DNA of 64,000 nucleotides from Gautieria morchelliformis (taxonomy: Eukaryota > Basidiomycota > Agaricomycetes > Gomphales > Gomphaceae): the NCBI GenBank assembly GCA_015179125.1, contig WHVA01000217.1, positions 62,001-126,000 of the forward strand. Reading direction: 5' to 3'. Positions 32,516-43,654 of the stretch are shown piece by piece. The notes under the pieces are model-generated. The model made no database searches, was not told where the DNA came from, and saw nothing but the letters and a program-made list of their open reading frames with translations. Made by a program: the position numbers and the translations under genes. Each line of letters begins with the position of its first letter. Position 1 is the stretch's first letter.

Positions 32516-34046
32516 TGTAGGGGAACGGCTGTTCAACCAGCCAAGGAAGGCTGCTCAACCAGCCCTAGTCTTTTCTTTTTGTCTTGACAACATGTAAAAC
32601 ACATTTGAGGAATTAACAGTATCTGTATGCTGTTAATATAACTGGGGAAAGGCTTTTCAAACATTCCTCTAGTTAACTCATATTTTTCCTTATTTTTCCA
32701 AAGTCTCCATGGCTCAAACTACCATTTTTCTGTCATTACAGAGTTGTGGATCCTCTAGCACCCACAACTCTGTTCTCGGCGCTCTATTTCAAACTCCGCC
32801 GGGCACCTCGGCGGTGGCCGCATTTTCGGACTTATGGTCACCCAAGCACCCACAAGTCCGGCAGGATGGCTCACTCAGTATTTCCAGCTGAGTCCCAAAC
32901 AGTTGCTATATGCAGCCATAGCAACTGTGCAGCCTGTTTGGCTTCACCAAACAATGGGGATCATGGTCAGTCATGACAACTGGGCTGTACCAGGCTATGC
33001 CCAGCTGTGCTAAGCAGTGCTCTTAGTAATCATGGCTACAGAGCCCTAATTGGCTCAGAACTGCTTACTCAGCTTCTGAGTGCCAAATACATGGTTATCT
33101 GGAGATACAGCCTCAATGACTCAACCAATCCAGGCACAACTTGGTGAGTCAGGAGTACATGACTCGGCCAAGCTGTGCTATGGCACATGACCCTTTTCAG
33201 TGAGTCATTCCTGACAGATCAAGCTCTGATTGGTAGGAAGCATGGTAGAGTCCCCTGGAAACAGCCAGTTTCTTCCAACCCTTTCTTCCATCTTCCACAA
33301 GCTTCTTCCCCCATTCCATTAATAGATAGAAGGTTCTACCTGCTTACTAAGCTCCTGTACATTACAATATAAAAGGAGGCCCTTTGCCTGCCCTTTGAGC
33401 AATCAATCTACCCATCTTCTATCCTACACAGCTTGTGTGACTTGCACATCTTATCTAAGTTCCTAACCCGAACTAGAATACTACTCTTGCTTAGAGTAAC
33501 TATTCTTAGTTAAGTAGTTGCTTTACTGCTTAGCCACTTAGCCTAACACGCTGGGTGAAACTCTACAGAGTGAGGTTGGCAATCGATTTTCTTGTCAATT
33601 AGCACTCCAATACCCGAGACGAGCTGTTCAGTTGATTTTCCTGTTCAGTGACTTTCACAAGTCAAGTCAAGTTGTGCGCGAAAGCCACTTCACATTACTC
33701 TCTCGTTATTGCAGTGCATTGACGTTGGTCGACCCAATCCACTTACAAACTCTCCTGCGGAGCCTATTCCCTCTTTATTAAAAGGAATACTCTTGGACCC
33801 CGATAGTGTCCTTGAACCTACACACTCTTTTAGTTTATTGTTCAGTGCAGCTAAGAAATGCATTGCCTTCTACCTGTAATAACTTGGACTAGTTATTACA
33901 CAGATTGCAACCAAGGTACAAATATTAAATTATTTCCGGAGTTGTGCTGCTGCCTTGAATTGGTATTCTACTAGTCGTGTAAACGACACGTTCTGATAGA
34001 CAGAGGCGTTAGCAATAACACCAAAGCCTTGAAGGGTTCCAAAACA
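32516..34046 (+). mobile_element. Solo LTR D (1531 bp)
   Basis: Starts TGTAGGGGAACGG, ends GGTTCCAAAACA, with exact duplication GTCGG (32511-32515 and 34047-34051). A TATAAAAGG box near 33369 suggests plus orientation, with a U3 of about 870 bp. No coding sequence. Splits gypsy-1 gag. Only this copy is seen here. Confidence 0.85.
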
Positions 34047-34051
34047 GTCGG

Positions 34052-34955
34052 GCTTTGAGATAATTTGCTCTCTGATGATCTGTTGGATTGTCTTGTGGTT
34101 GTCTGTGGGGGAAACTGGCTCCATGTGTGATTCATTTCTTCATCGTACATCTTGTTCAACTGGGGTGGCATGCACCGTTGGTCCTGTTCCTGCCGCTGTT
34201 GATCGTTGGCAGCGCAGCCATGTTCGCTCGCCGTCGACTGGTGCGACTCCCTGCAGTATGTTCTGTGCTCTTTGTGTAAGTGAAGTACCTTTTGGATGTC
34301 CTCCAGCGAGGGTGTCCTGTATCCGGATCGCATCAATCTGATGAAGTTCCTAGGTTGTTGAGCTGTGTTGCGATATGGTCGTGCTTATGTCCTGCAAGAG
34401 CATTCCTGTGCAATGCATCCTGAACTTGTTTGGCCATTGCTTCTGCCATCTCGTTGTCGATGGCATGCTTCCTTGAGCTCTTGCAGCTCAAGCTCAAGTA
34501 TTCTGAGCCTTGCCCATCATTGGGCGCTCGTCTTTTGTGTTGTTGTGCCCCGTCAGGGATGATGGTTGTTGCTTGACTTCATGAGCGGCAGCTTGAGTCT
34601 CGACTTTGAGCTCACCTTGAAGTCTGACCGGATCCTGAGGCTCTGCCATCGGATGACGGTGAGACTTCTCTGCCCTTACCTTTGCTTATGGGCAAGGGGG
34701 ACTGGGGCAGGGATGCCGGCTTGTTGCCCAGCGGCGTCCCATCCTCAATTGGGGGATGAGTGTGGTGAGGTCTACGACCTCTCCGTCTTCCAGTATCCTG
34801 GGTTCCAAGCCCAAGATTGTGTCAGCTGTGGTATCACCAGGTTGCTCCTAGGATGGGGGCCACAAGCTGGAAGCTTACGTCCATCTTCAACTGCATGGAA
34901 CCATCATGCTCGCAGTCATGGTTCCCATCCACAGGGATCCACTGGCATTGACTAA
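34052..34955 (-). pseudogene. Gypsy-1 gag, N-terminal part
   Basis: Aligns in reverse with 60300-61241 of gypsy-2: the start-proximal stretch near 34800-34905, the acidic region and the ...QQIIREQIISKPD segment near 34050-34110. Frames are broken. This is the 5'-most recognisable piece of the element. It ends at the GTCGG target duplication of solo LTR D. Confidence 0.7.
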
Positions 34956-35299
34956 TCCATCCAGTAGCATGCATTGCCTTAAGGGCAATGCAGGTAAATA
35001 GGGTATTTACAGGTTCAGCATGGGAAGTTGAATAATACATGAGTACCTCCACACTTCCCCCCCCCCCCCCCCCACTCATGCACAACCCTCCCTCATCTAT
35101 GTGCCCCTACCGACTGGTCCATGCGGATGCAGGGTCATAGAGATGGTACAGTCTCAGAGACGGCATGGGTTTTCGCTGCTGCATGAGTATGGTGAACATA
35201 GACCCGGTGGCATGGCCATCCTTGACCTGCCCATCACTGACCACTGCGCATCTCCATCTCAATCCCCATACATGCCTGTCACTCCCCCGTACCCTATGT
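34956..35299. other. Junction with 17-bp poly-C run; no gene
   Basis: Between the gypsy-1 gag start and the DIRS-like element. It holds a run of 17 C at 35057-35073, which may be a sequencing-difficult spot, and no clear LTR. Confidence 0.4.
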
Positions 35300-37850
35300 G
35301 TGCTCACACAATCTATCCCGCAGATGACCACTGTGCCACCAGGCACCCAAGCAGCTAGCATGGACATCGAATGGATGTATAGAAATTCACCTGTACTACC
35401 AGTGCACAAGCAATACATGGCACTACACTGGAAGGGAATGTTCTATGTCAAGCCTGGCAACAGTGGGGGGCATACAGGGCAGAGTTGCCAACACTGTTGT
35501 GGACATCCTCAAGGTGCACGGAATTGACCCAATGATAAAATGGGTCGATGATTTCAACTTATTTCACGAACCAATCCACCCCACTATTTTATTATGCATA
35601 TGAGCACAACACCATCATCTGAATCACACTGCCACTGGGCATCCTGTGGCACAGCATCGACGTGAAAGGACATGTATTCTCCTTCTATTCAGAATATGTG
35701 GGCTTCGATTGTGACTTTGACCAGTGCACGGTTGTGCTACCTGACTGTAAACATCAGAAGTACCTCAATTGTGTCGTAGTTTACATTTCCATCGCAAGAG
35801 CCAGCATAGAAACGACAGCCAAACTGCTGGGCACACTATAACATGTTACATTCATCTACACACTCAGCCACTCATACCTTCCCTCCATCGCCCATTTCCT
35901 GTCCTCATCCGAGGGACATGCCTTCAGAACCCCCTTCATCCCATGCCAGGTGCACCAGGACCTGATATGCTGGGGGTGCATACTAGAAAGGACTGTCTCC
36001 CACCCACACACCTTCGTGGACAGAGACATCTAGGTAGATGCTTCGATGTCTGGGGTATCAGTCTGACCATAGGGGGGAGATGGGTGGCTTGGAAGCTCAG
36101 AAGTGGCTGGCAAAGAGGGGGGTGGGGGGACAGGACATTGGATGGGCAGAACATTGGATGGGCAGAACATTGGATGGGCAGAACATTGGATGGGCAGAAC
36201 ATTGGATGGGCAGAACATTGGATGGGCAGAAACCATCATGATGGAATTGGCGGTGCTATGGATGGCAGCCGCAGGAATTACTGACTTGCACATGCGAGAG
36301 TATACAGCAACAACACAGGGGCCATCAGTGCCCTCACAAAGGGCAGGTCCTGTAACACACCCTGTAATGAGTTGATTCGATGCACAAGCCTCGTTCTTGC
36401 CCCCATTAATATTACTACCAATGCATGCTATGTCACTTCAGCAACCAACCTGGCAGACCCCATGTCTCATGGCAAGACTGGACTCCCAGATGCTCAGCTC
36501 ACTATCACTTGTGCTCCTGTGGGAGCTTACCCATTTTCTCACTCATGTCTAGCATGGGCCCATGACAGAACTGTGCAGGCCCCTGCCAGTCCATCGCCAT
36601 TGAGTGGGATGGTCACAGCTACTCCATCCCTGCCACAGCTCAATTGGTGCCATAAGCCCCATGTATCTAAGGATCCATACAATTTTCTTGCCCCTTCCAT
36701 TTATTGTCCTCATGTTCTAGCAGCTGACCACATTACTTCTTGGCATGCGCTACACTCATTACAGCACCGAGACATGCTCTGCTAGATGTTGTCAGCGAGC
36801 GACATTGACAGGCTGGAGACAGTGCTCTCGAGTGCAGTGGTTAAGAAAACCAGGGAGAACTGGGGCGCTGGACTGTTGATATTCAACCAGTTTGTGACTC
36901 TAGAGCTATACCTGAAAGAGACCATTTACCCACTTCCAAAGCACTCCTGTGCATGTTTATAGCCACCTGCAGAGTGGGCAAAGTGAGCAGTTCATGCATT
37001 TCCAGCTGGCTAGCAAGGCTCCATCACTATCATGAAATTAATGTGGCTCCTTGGGCCGGCTCTGGTGCCCTGGCATTGGCTAAGAAGGGGGCAGGCAACT
37101 TAGCTCCATCCAAGCCCAAGCACCCCCCTTGCCCCGCCCCCACCCCCCCCTGTAGTCTAGTCTCTATGAAACACCTGCTAGCTTTGCACCACCACCTGGA
37201 CCTCTCCAATTCCTTTGATGCTGCTGTGTTCTCCGCAGTGTGCACCGCTTTCTGGGCCTGCCGCTGCTTGTGTGAACTTCTCATACCTTCATGGAATGGC
37301 TTCTACCGATCCTTCCATGTGTCCCACTCCACCCTAACCATAAACAGTGTCACTAAGTAAGGCTGTTTCACAACCATGCACATACCATACTCAAAAACCA
37401 GGCAGCACCTTGGTGATGACCTTCAGCTCATTGAGGCTGACAATCCAACCAGCCCAGTGATAGCATGCAAGCACCACATGGCTTGCAACTTGAAGGTCCT
37501 GCAGGATGCTCCACTGTTCGCCTACAAGACTTCAGACAGCGCCTGGGCACTGCTGACATGTGACTGGTTCATGGTGCACTACAATGAGGTGTGGCTCAAG
37601 GTGCGCCTTGGTGCAGTGCAGGGTCACAGCTTACACATTGGTGGCACCATGCACTTACTCATGTCAGGAGTTGACCCATGGATCATCATGGTAATCGGTA
37701 GATGGTCTTCTAGCGTGTTATTGCTATGCTGGCATAAGGTGGAACAGATACTACTGGACTTCATCGGCGATGCCCTTGAATCAGCATCTTCACTTACTTT
37801 CCACATGTCAACCATATGCGGCACATTATGTGCTAATTCATAGATGAACT
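35300..37850 (+). pseudogene. DIRS-like element: RT, RNase H and tyrosine recombinase remnants
   Basis: Order and text fit a basidiomycete tyrosine-recombinase retroelement. RT: VHKQYMALHWKGMFYV, the catalytic MIKWVDDFNLFHEP near 35540, LGILWHSIDVKGH and SEYVGFDCDF. RNase H: ISLTIGGRWVAWKLRSGW, DIGWAE, GAISALTKGRSCNTPCNELI and SATNLADPMSHGK near 36450. Recombinase: SASDIDRLETVLSS near 36795, HHLDLSNSFDAAVF, IPYSKTR, DAPLFAYKTS, QGHSLHIGGTMHLLMSGVD near 37620 and GRWSSSVLLLCWHKVEQIL near 37695. The family box normally reads HSLRIGG and ...YWRK. Here the arginine is histidine and the catalytic tyrosine is cysteine. Frames shift and stops occur, so it is dead. Confidence 0.75.
36137..36231 (+). 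repeat. Six-copy 16-bp minisatellite
   Basis: Unit ATTGGATGGGCAGAAC repeated about six times without change inside the RNase H region. The unit itself encodes the conserved IGWAE motif. Because 16 is not a multiple of 3, the reading frame cycles and all three frames stay open (IGWAE, HWMGR, TLDGQN). Confidence 0.95.
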
Positions 37851-37859
37851 TGACTCAGA

Positions 37860-38139
37860 ACGTTGGGAGTGAGTAACGGAGCAAGCTCACAGTCTGTTAA
37901 TTTATGGAATTACCGGTTTGAGGGTGTTGGAGCTTAACTCCACATCCTCATGCTCGAGGGTAGAATGGTGCTGACTAAGCTAACCGCCACAGACCTCCCC
38001 AAGATCCAGAGGTGTCAAGCACACACCCTGCATCACCCACAGGTGGATCTCAGGTTCCTGCAGCTTAGTCAGCTTTGCGCCTACCTACTCCTCTCCTCCC
38101 CAACTCATGGCAAGGTATATTAGCGCCGCTATAAATCTT
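37860..38139. other. No recognised gene
   Basis: About 280 bp between the recombinase remnant and the helicase fragment. Nothing recognised apart from short GC-poor text. Confidence 0.3.
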
Positions 38140-38800
38140 GCCGCATGCTAGTTAGCATTGGTGAACCCATTACTCAGCCCAACAAATGCTCAATGTGACA
38201 TGTATAATTCCATATGCCTTCACAGGCTTAATACTTCAGAGAAAATGTACACAGCAGCTGATTCACTCAAAGAAACAGATGATGCCAGTGTCCCTTGTCC
38301 ACAAGGAATCCTTGACTATGTTGCCCACCAAACCCCTCCAGGTTTTCCATCTCACTCACTCTCCATCCAACTAGGCAGTCCATATTGCTTGATGTGGAAT
38401 TTCTGCATTGCCCACAGCTAGGTAAAAACTGCAGTCATTGTCATACACTTGGGGAAGAAGCTCATTACCAGTACCCTGTGAGTTCATGCAGGACTTGACT
38501 ATGTTGATAAGGAATGCATCCGCCTTCCCCATATTACCCTCTCATCTTTCTTGCCTTGTACTAGCCACACTCTTCTTTGCAGGCAATTTCCTTTCAGTCC
38601 AGCATTCACCACCACATTTAATAGCTGGTCAAGGTCTTATGCTGGACCATGTGGCTATAGACCTAACCACCCTTGGTTTTTCAGCCACGGACAACTTTAC
38701 ACAGCTTTATCTCAAGTTCAACACAGAGATGATGTTTGTGATCCTATCAGAGAGCATAAATTGTACTCTACATACTAAATCCTGTCACCCATTTATCACA
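38140..38800 (+). pseudogene. PIF1/Helitron-type helicase C-terminal fragment
   Basis: Pieces in two frames match the C-terminal part of PIF1-family helicases, as found in Helitron RepHel proteins: LLSPTNAQCDMYNSIC, YTAADSLKETDD, GILDYVAHQTPPGFPSHSLS near 38310, a GxxLDHVAIDL-like stretch near 38640 and FSHGQLYTALSQVQHRDDV near 38680. Walker A and the Rep domain are absent. Several stops and a frameshift. It may be a Helitron remnant or a host helicase fragment. Confidence 0.65.
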
Positions 38801-39232
38801 ATGACCTTGTGTGAAGTGTTAGCTTACACAATAGATGTGCTGCAGGACAGACTATGTCCAAGACAGATTATCAGAGGGTTGCTGCATGCACAATATGGGA
38901 AGTCAAATCACTATGATAGCAGGAGATGCAATATCCATGTGTCAGTGAGTGTTTGCCCTAGGAGACTCATGCAGACCCTCTGCATTGCATCCATGAAGTC
39001 CCATGCTCAAACTGGCTGAGATCAAGCTTTGTGGACCCCTTCGCAATAACAGCAGTATTTGCCGGCCACCACAAACCTAACTGTGACCAGGGGGGAACCG
39101 AGAATAAAAGTTCTGAGGGCGAGTTTAGTAACCAGCCATTGTCAAGCCGTGAGTTGTTTCGAAACCCAGGCCCCATAGCTGTGCAAAAGATATTAGCAGA
39201 TTTCGTCATGTTCCGACAAATCAAGATAACAA
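38801..39232. other. No recognised gene
   Basis: Downstream flank of the NLR pseudogene. No coding signal that I can support. Confidence 0.3.
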
Positions 39233-39239
39233 CTACTGA

Positions 39240-41325
39240 CTAGCCTGACCTGTGAATGGTGCTGAAAGGACCTCCCCGGGGCCAGCATTCCACACACGGA
39301 TTGTGTTATGAGACCCGGCGACGATGCGCTTGCCGTCATGCGAGAAGGCCACCGACATGACCGAGTCCGTGTGGTCTTTATATGGTGCTGAAAGGACCCC
39401 CCCGGTGTCTGCATTCCACACACGGATCGTGTTGTCACCAGACCCGGAGACGATCCGCTTGCCGTCGGGCGAGAACGCCACCGACCTGACCGAGTCCATG
39501 TGGCCTTCGAATGGTCCTGAAATGAGCTCTCCGGTGTCTGCATTCCACACACGAATCGTCTTGTCATAAGACCCGGAGACGACACGCTTGCCGTCATGCG
39601 AGAATGCCACCGACGAGACAATGTGGGTGTGGCCTGCGAATGGTGCTGAAATGAGCTCCCCGGTGTCTGCATTGCACACACGGATCGTCTTGTCTGCAGA
39701 CCCAGAGACGATGCGTTTGCCATCGGGCGAGAACGCCACTGACCCGACCGAGTCGGTGTGGCCTTCGAATGGTGCTGAAATGAGCTCCCCGGTGCCCGCA
39801 TTCTCCACACCGATCGTCTTGTCAACAGACTTGGAGGCGATGCGCTTGCCGTCGTGTGGGAACGCCACCGACCTCACCGAGTCAGTGTGGCCTTCGAATG
39901 GTGCTGAAAGGACCTCCCTGGTGTCTGCATTCCACACACGGATCGTGTTGTCACCAGAACCGGAGACAATCCGTGTGCCGTCGGGCGAGAATGCCACCGA
40001 CGTGACCGAGTCGGTGTGGCCTTCGAATGGTGCTGAAATGAGCTCCCCGGTGTCTGCATTGCACACACGGATTGTCTTGTCATAAGACCCGGAGACGATG
40101 CGCTTGCCGTCATGCGAAAATGCCACCGACGTGACGCAGTTGGTGTGGCCTTCGAATGGTGTTAAGGTGACCTCCCCGGTGTCTGCATTCCACACACGGA
40201 TCGTCTTGTCAAAAGACCCGGAGACGATGCGCTTGTCATCCTCCGAGAAGACCACCGACGTGACCAAGTAGGTGTGACCTTTGAATGGAGCTGAAATGAG
40301 CTCCCCGGTGTCTGCATTCCACACACGGACCGTCTTGTCAAAAGACCCGGAGACGATGCGCTTGCCGTCGTGCGAGAACGCCACCGACGAGACGATGTGC
40401 GTGTGGCCTTCAAATGGTGCTGAAATGAGCTCCCCGGTGTCTGCATTCCACACACGGATCGTCTTGTCAAAAGACCCGGAGACGATGCGCTTGCCGTAGG
40501 GCGAGAACGCCACTGACCCGACCGAGTCGGTGTGGCCTTCGAATGGTGCTGAGATGAGCTCCCCGGTGTCTGCATACCACACACGGATCGTCTTGTCTGC
40601 AGACCCGGAAACGATGCGCTTGCCGTCGGGCGAGAACGCCACCGACCTGACCGAGTCGGTGTGGCCTTCGAATGGTGCTGAAATGACCTCCCCGGTGTCT
40701 GCATTCCATACACGGATCGTCTTGTCTGCTGACCCGGAGAAAATCCGCTTGCCGTCGTGAGAGAATGCCACCGACGTGACCGAGTCGGTGTGGTCTTTGA
40801 ATGGTGCTGAAATGAGCTCCCCGGTGTCTGCATTCCACACACGGATCGTCTTGTCTGCAGACCCGGAGACGATGCGCTTACCGTCCGGCGAGAACGCCAG
40901 CGACCTGACCGAGTCCGTGTGGCCTTCGAATGGTGCTGAAATGAGCTCCCCGGTGTCTGTATTCCACACACGGATCGTCTTGTCATCAGAACCGGAGACA
41001 ATTCACTTGCTGTCAGGCGAGAATGCCACCGACGTGACCGAGTCAGTGTGGCCTTCGAATGGTGCTGAAATGAGGTCCCCGGTGTCTGCATTCCACACAC
41101 GGATCGTCTTGTCAAAAGACCCGGAGACGATGCGCTTGCTGTCGTGCGAGAACGCCACCGACGAGACGATGTGGGTGTGGCCTTTGAATGGTGCTGAAAT
41201 GACCTCCCCGGTGTTCGCATTCCACACACGGATCGTCTTGTCATACGACCCGGAGACGATGCACTTGCCGTCCTGCAAGAATGTCACCGACGAGACGGTC
41301 TGGGCATGACCTACCAGAACGGTTT
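39240..41325 (-). repeat. Array of 16 WD40 repeats, 129 bp each
   Basis: Each 43-residue unit reads roughly GHTDSVxSVAFSPDGKRIV then SGSxDKTIRVWNADTGE. Variation is concentrated at the HTDSV/HTHIV/HTNCV site, the SP/SH site and the SAD/SFD/SYD/SGD site; most other positions are fixed. This pattern, high identity with a few variable surface sites, is known for fungal NWD/HNWD genes under concerted evolution with diversifying selection. The antisense strand is also open over long stretches as a by-product. Confidence 0.9.
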
Positions 41326-42054
41326 GAATAGGTAGCCACATCGTCGCTTTCCCGGACTCGATGCGGAGTAGTCGAGGAAATCGTGGGAGGTAAATCTCGC
41401 ACAGTTTCGATCTTTTAGGTGCAAACGGGAGTGCCGACAAATAGAGATGGGGAGCACTCTGAGAGATTGCACTCCCAAACGCAGCTACAAAATTGCGAGT
41501 ATCCGCTACGAATGCTGTAATGTCATTATCCTGAAGTTCATTAGACTCACGTCGGAGCTCATAACAACTCGGGCACTCACCTGACTCCAGTCCATTATTG
41601 ACGAGAGCGCTGCTGATGCATCGGATACCTTGTAGATCAAACTCAAAACTTCTAGCCAGTAGAGTAGATTAGTCTTGAAAAACTCCATGACCTTTGCACC
41701 TATTTCCTGCGTAAAGGTGGTGGCGCGAACATGGTCCGCCCAAAAACGGCAAGAGTAGGAAAGTTGGGATGATATATACTTATTGGTCCGTGGCGGCAAG
41801 TCGACAGCATCGTCGTTGCGCAGATGGGAAGTTTCAAGCTGACAAATGTTGAAACAAAGTTCATCCTTCATCACGCGCAAGGATGAGAGCGCAAGGCCAT
41901 CATGGTGTAAAGATGTGTCGATGTAGTATGGTCCACTCCGGGCGCGATCTGTCAAGAAGTCACGAAAAGACGTGTGCAGCAGGCTGATTGGGTCAGATTC
42001 TCGAATAGGAAGGCTCAACAGAGCGCACATGTGCCCAACAATAGCATGAACCAC

Positions 42055-43654
42055 CATCAGGAACGGCCGATTCCGGCTTGTAATTCGGCCATATTTACGC
42101 AGCGCCACCGGCGCTACTAGTAGACTACGTCAACTACGTAGCTGACTCTGGGTTCCACGTAGTGCCACAGATCGTTATGTGGCGCTGCTGCCCGCACTAG
42201 GTAGACCTACAGCTTTCTAGCTCCAGGGACGGTCTTGTCTATGCCTCTAGTAGCCTTCCACTTTCCCAACTTTGATGGGCTGGGGCCTCCTTGTGTGCAT
42301 CTGGCCCCAAGTTACAAAAAATTTGTATCTCATGGGACGGCCAAACGGCACACCAACACTCAACGCAAGGTCTTTGCGTGCAAAATATGGTGCGAGCTCT
42401 TTCAATGTTCGCAAATGCTCAATATCAATGTTCCCTCAGCCATGGCGAGTTTGCGCGGAAGGACTATTGGCGCGTACACGAACAAAGGTCCACCAAGCGG
42501 CACTTGGTTGAGCCATTCAAAGGTCACAGTGAGTGAGTCTACTTTTTTGCATTGTCACGGGACAGGCGGACTGTGTCGTGCTCTAGGGACAAAGCGACCC
42601 GCGTGACGGTCAGTCGCACGCAATGCACGCAATGCAGAGGGGTTGCGTGGGCTTTGCGTCATACATATACAAACCAATGATTTGCTAGACCTGTGGCCTG
42701 TTCATTAGGCCCATATGTCAAGACTAGAGAATCAAATTTTAACACATCCATGTGAATTCAATGCCATGGGTGGCTGGTGCACGGTTGTCACAACCGTGCC
42801 CAACTGCGTTGCTGCGACTCGCACGGGCGTCACCAACTTAGCGAAAAATTCTTCTCCCATGTGTCACGTGACACGCAAGTTTCGTGCCCAACAGCACCAA
42901 ATAGTTCACGCCATAGAAATACCGTGCTTATGCCCGGGTCTCAAAGGCCGCTCGTTTTCCCCACCACCAACTCCTCCACCATTATTCACGGAGAGAGCTC
43001 TACCAGACCTCTGTCAATACTATCCTATGCTCCTGTGCTTATACTGGTTATAATGACTACTTTGCTCTGCTTGCTGCCGCCGACTGGCTCATCTATTAGC
43101 TCTGCCTGCCATCGCTCCTGGCTGTGCTGTGTCCCTGCTATGCTCTAGTCATCTCTGTGTCTGGCTCAGCTTTGGCTTATACATTCCACGTTCCGGAAAC
43201 TGTGAAGTCGCGTTTCGACCACGCGAAGCTCGCATGAGCAGCTGTGGCAATCCGCGGCGCCTTCGACAAAGAATACACATCCCAACTTTTCCTCTACGTA
43301 CTCACATAGACCAATACGCATCTAACTACGAAATGATGAGTTTCTTTGAAGATCTTCCTATAGCTTTAGCACTTCTTTTTATTTCTTTATCTTATCTCCT
43401 AAATCCTCCCAAGCCCTGAACCTGCATTAATTACATCTCACCTCAATCAAATATGCCCTGGGATGTGGCCCACCGTAGCCACCATGCGGCATTATGTGTG
43501 ACTACTGTAACCCACTGTAGATACCACCCGCGGCTACGTGGTCCTACGGCACACTACAAAATTGGGCACGCACTACGGAGCACATTATAATAGGGGGGGA
43601 ACCTACACGCCTACAAGTCCTACGTAGGGTACGTACCATTCCATAACATCCCCC
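42055..43654. mobile_element. Unidentified 1.6 kb insertion in the NLR
   Basis: NLR reading ...GVESGTVIRKN stops at 43655 and resumes as VVHAIVGHMCALLS at 42054. The intervening sequence has no recognised domain. The ends contain repeated CTACGTAG-like words, but no convincing inverted repeats or target duplication were found. Small open stretches at 42235-42606 and 42715-43148 are unassigned. Confidence 0.55.

Larger units (their letters stand above)
13905..34955 (-). mobile_element. Gypsy-1: old Ty3/gypsy element split by six insertions
   Basis: Minus-strand gag-pol remnants appear in order from 34955 down to 13905 and match gypsy-2 (56010-61241) piece by piece. Between them sit solo LTR D (32516-34046), copia-1 (27318-31808), copia-2 (18771-26513), solo LTR E (17942-18748), solo LTR B (16445-17436) and solo LTR A (15322-15818). 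Removing these insertions and one target duplication each leaves about 4.96 kb, close to the gypsy-2 coding length. The body has many stops, and CpG sites present in gypsy-2 are replaced by TpG or CpA. Its own LTRs were not found; the right end near 34955 and the left end near 13905 are approximate. Confidence 0.85.

Noticed and set aside
36137..36231. Short direct repeats as a CRISPR array
   Set aside because: Units are contiguous with no spacers and encode part of RNase H; the genome is eukaryotic.
35101..36293. Several overlapping frames as host genes
   Set aside because: They are pieces of the DIRS-like RT and RNase H in shifted frames, some opened only by the 16-bp minisatellite.
39588..41309. 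Long open frames on the plus strand across the WD40 region
   Set aside because: They are the antisense shadow of the 129-bp WD40 repeats and repeat with the same period; the minus frame carries the WD40 signature.
42055..43654. Interpretation as a long intron of the NLR
   Set aside because: Other introns in the window are about 50-60 nt, no GT-AG pair sits at the borders, and 1.6 kb would be exceptional.
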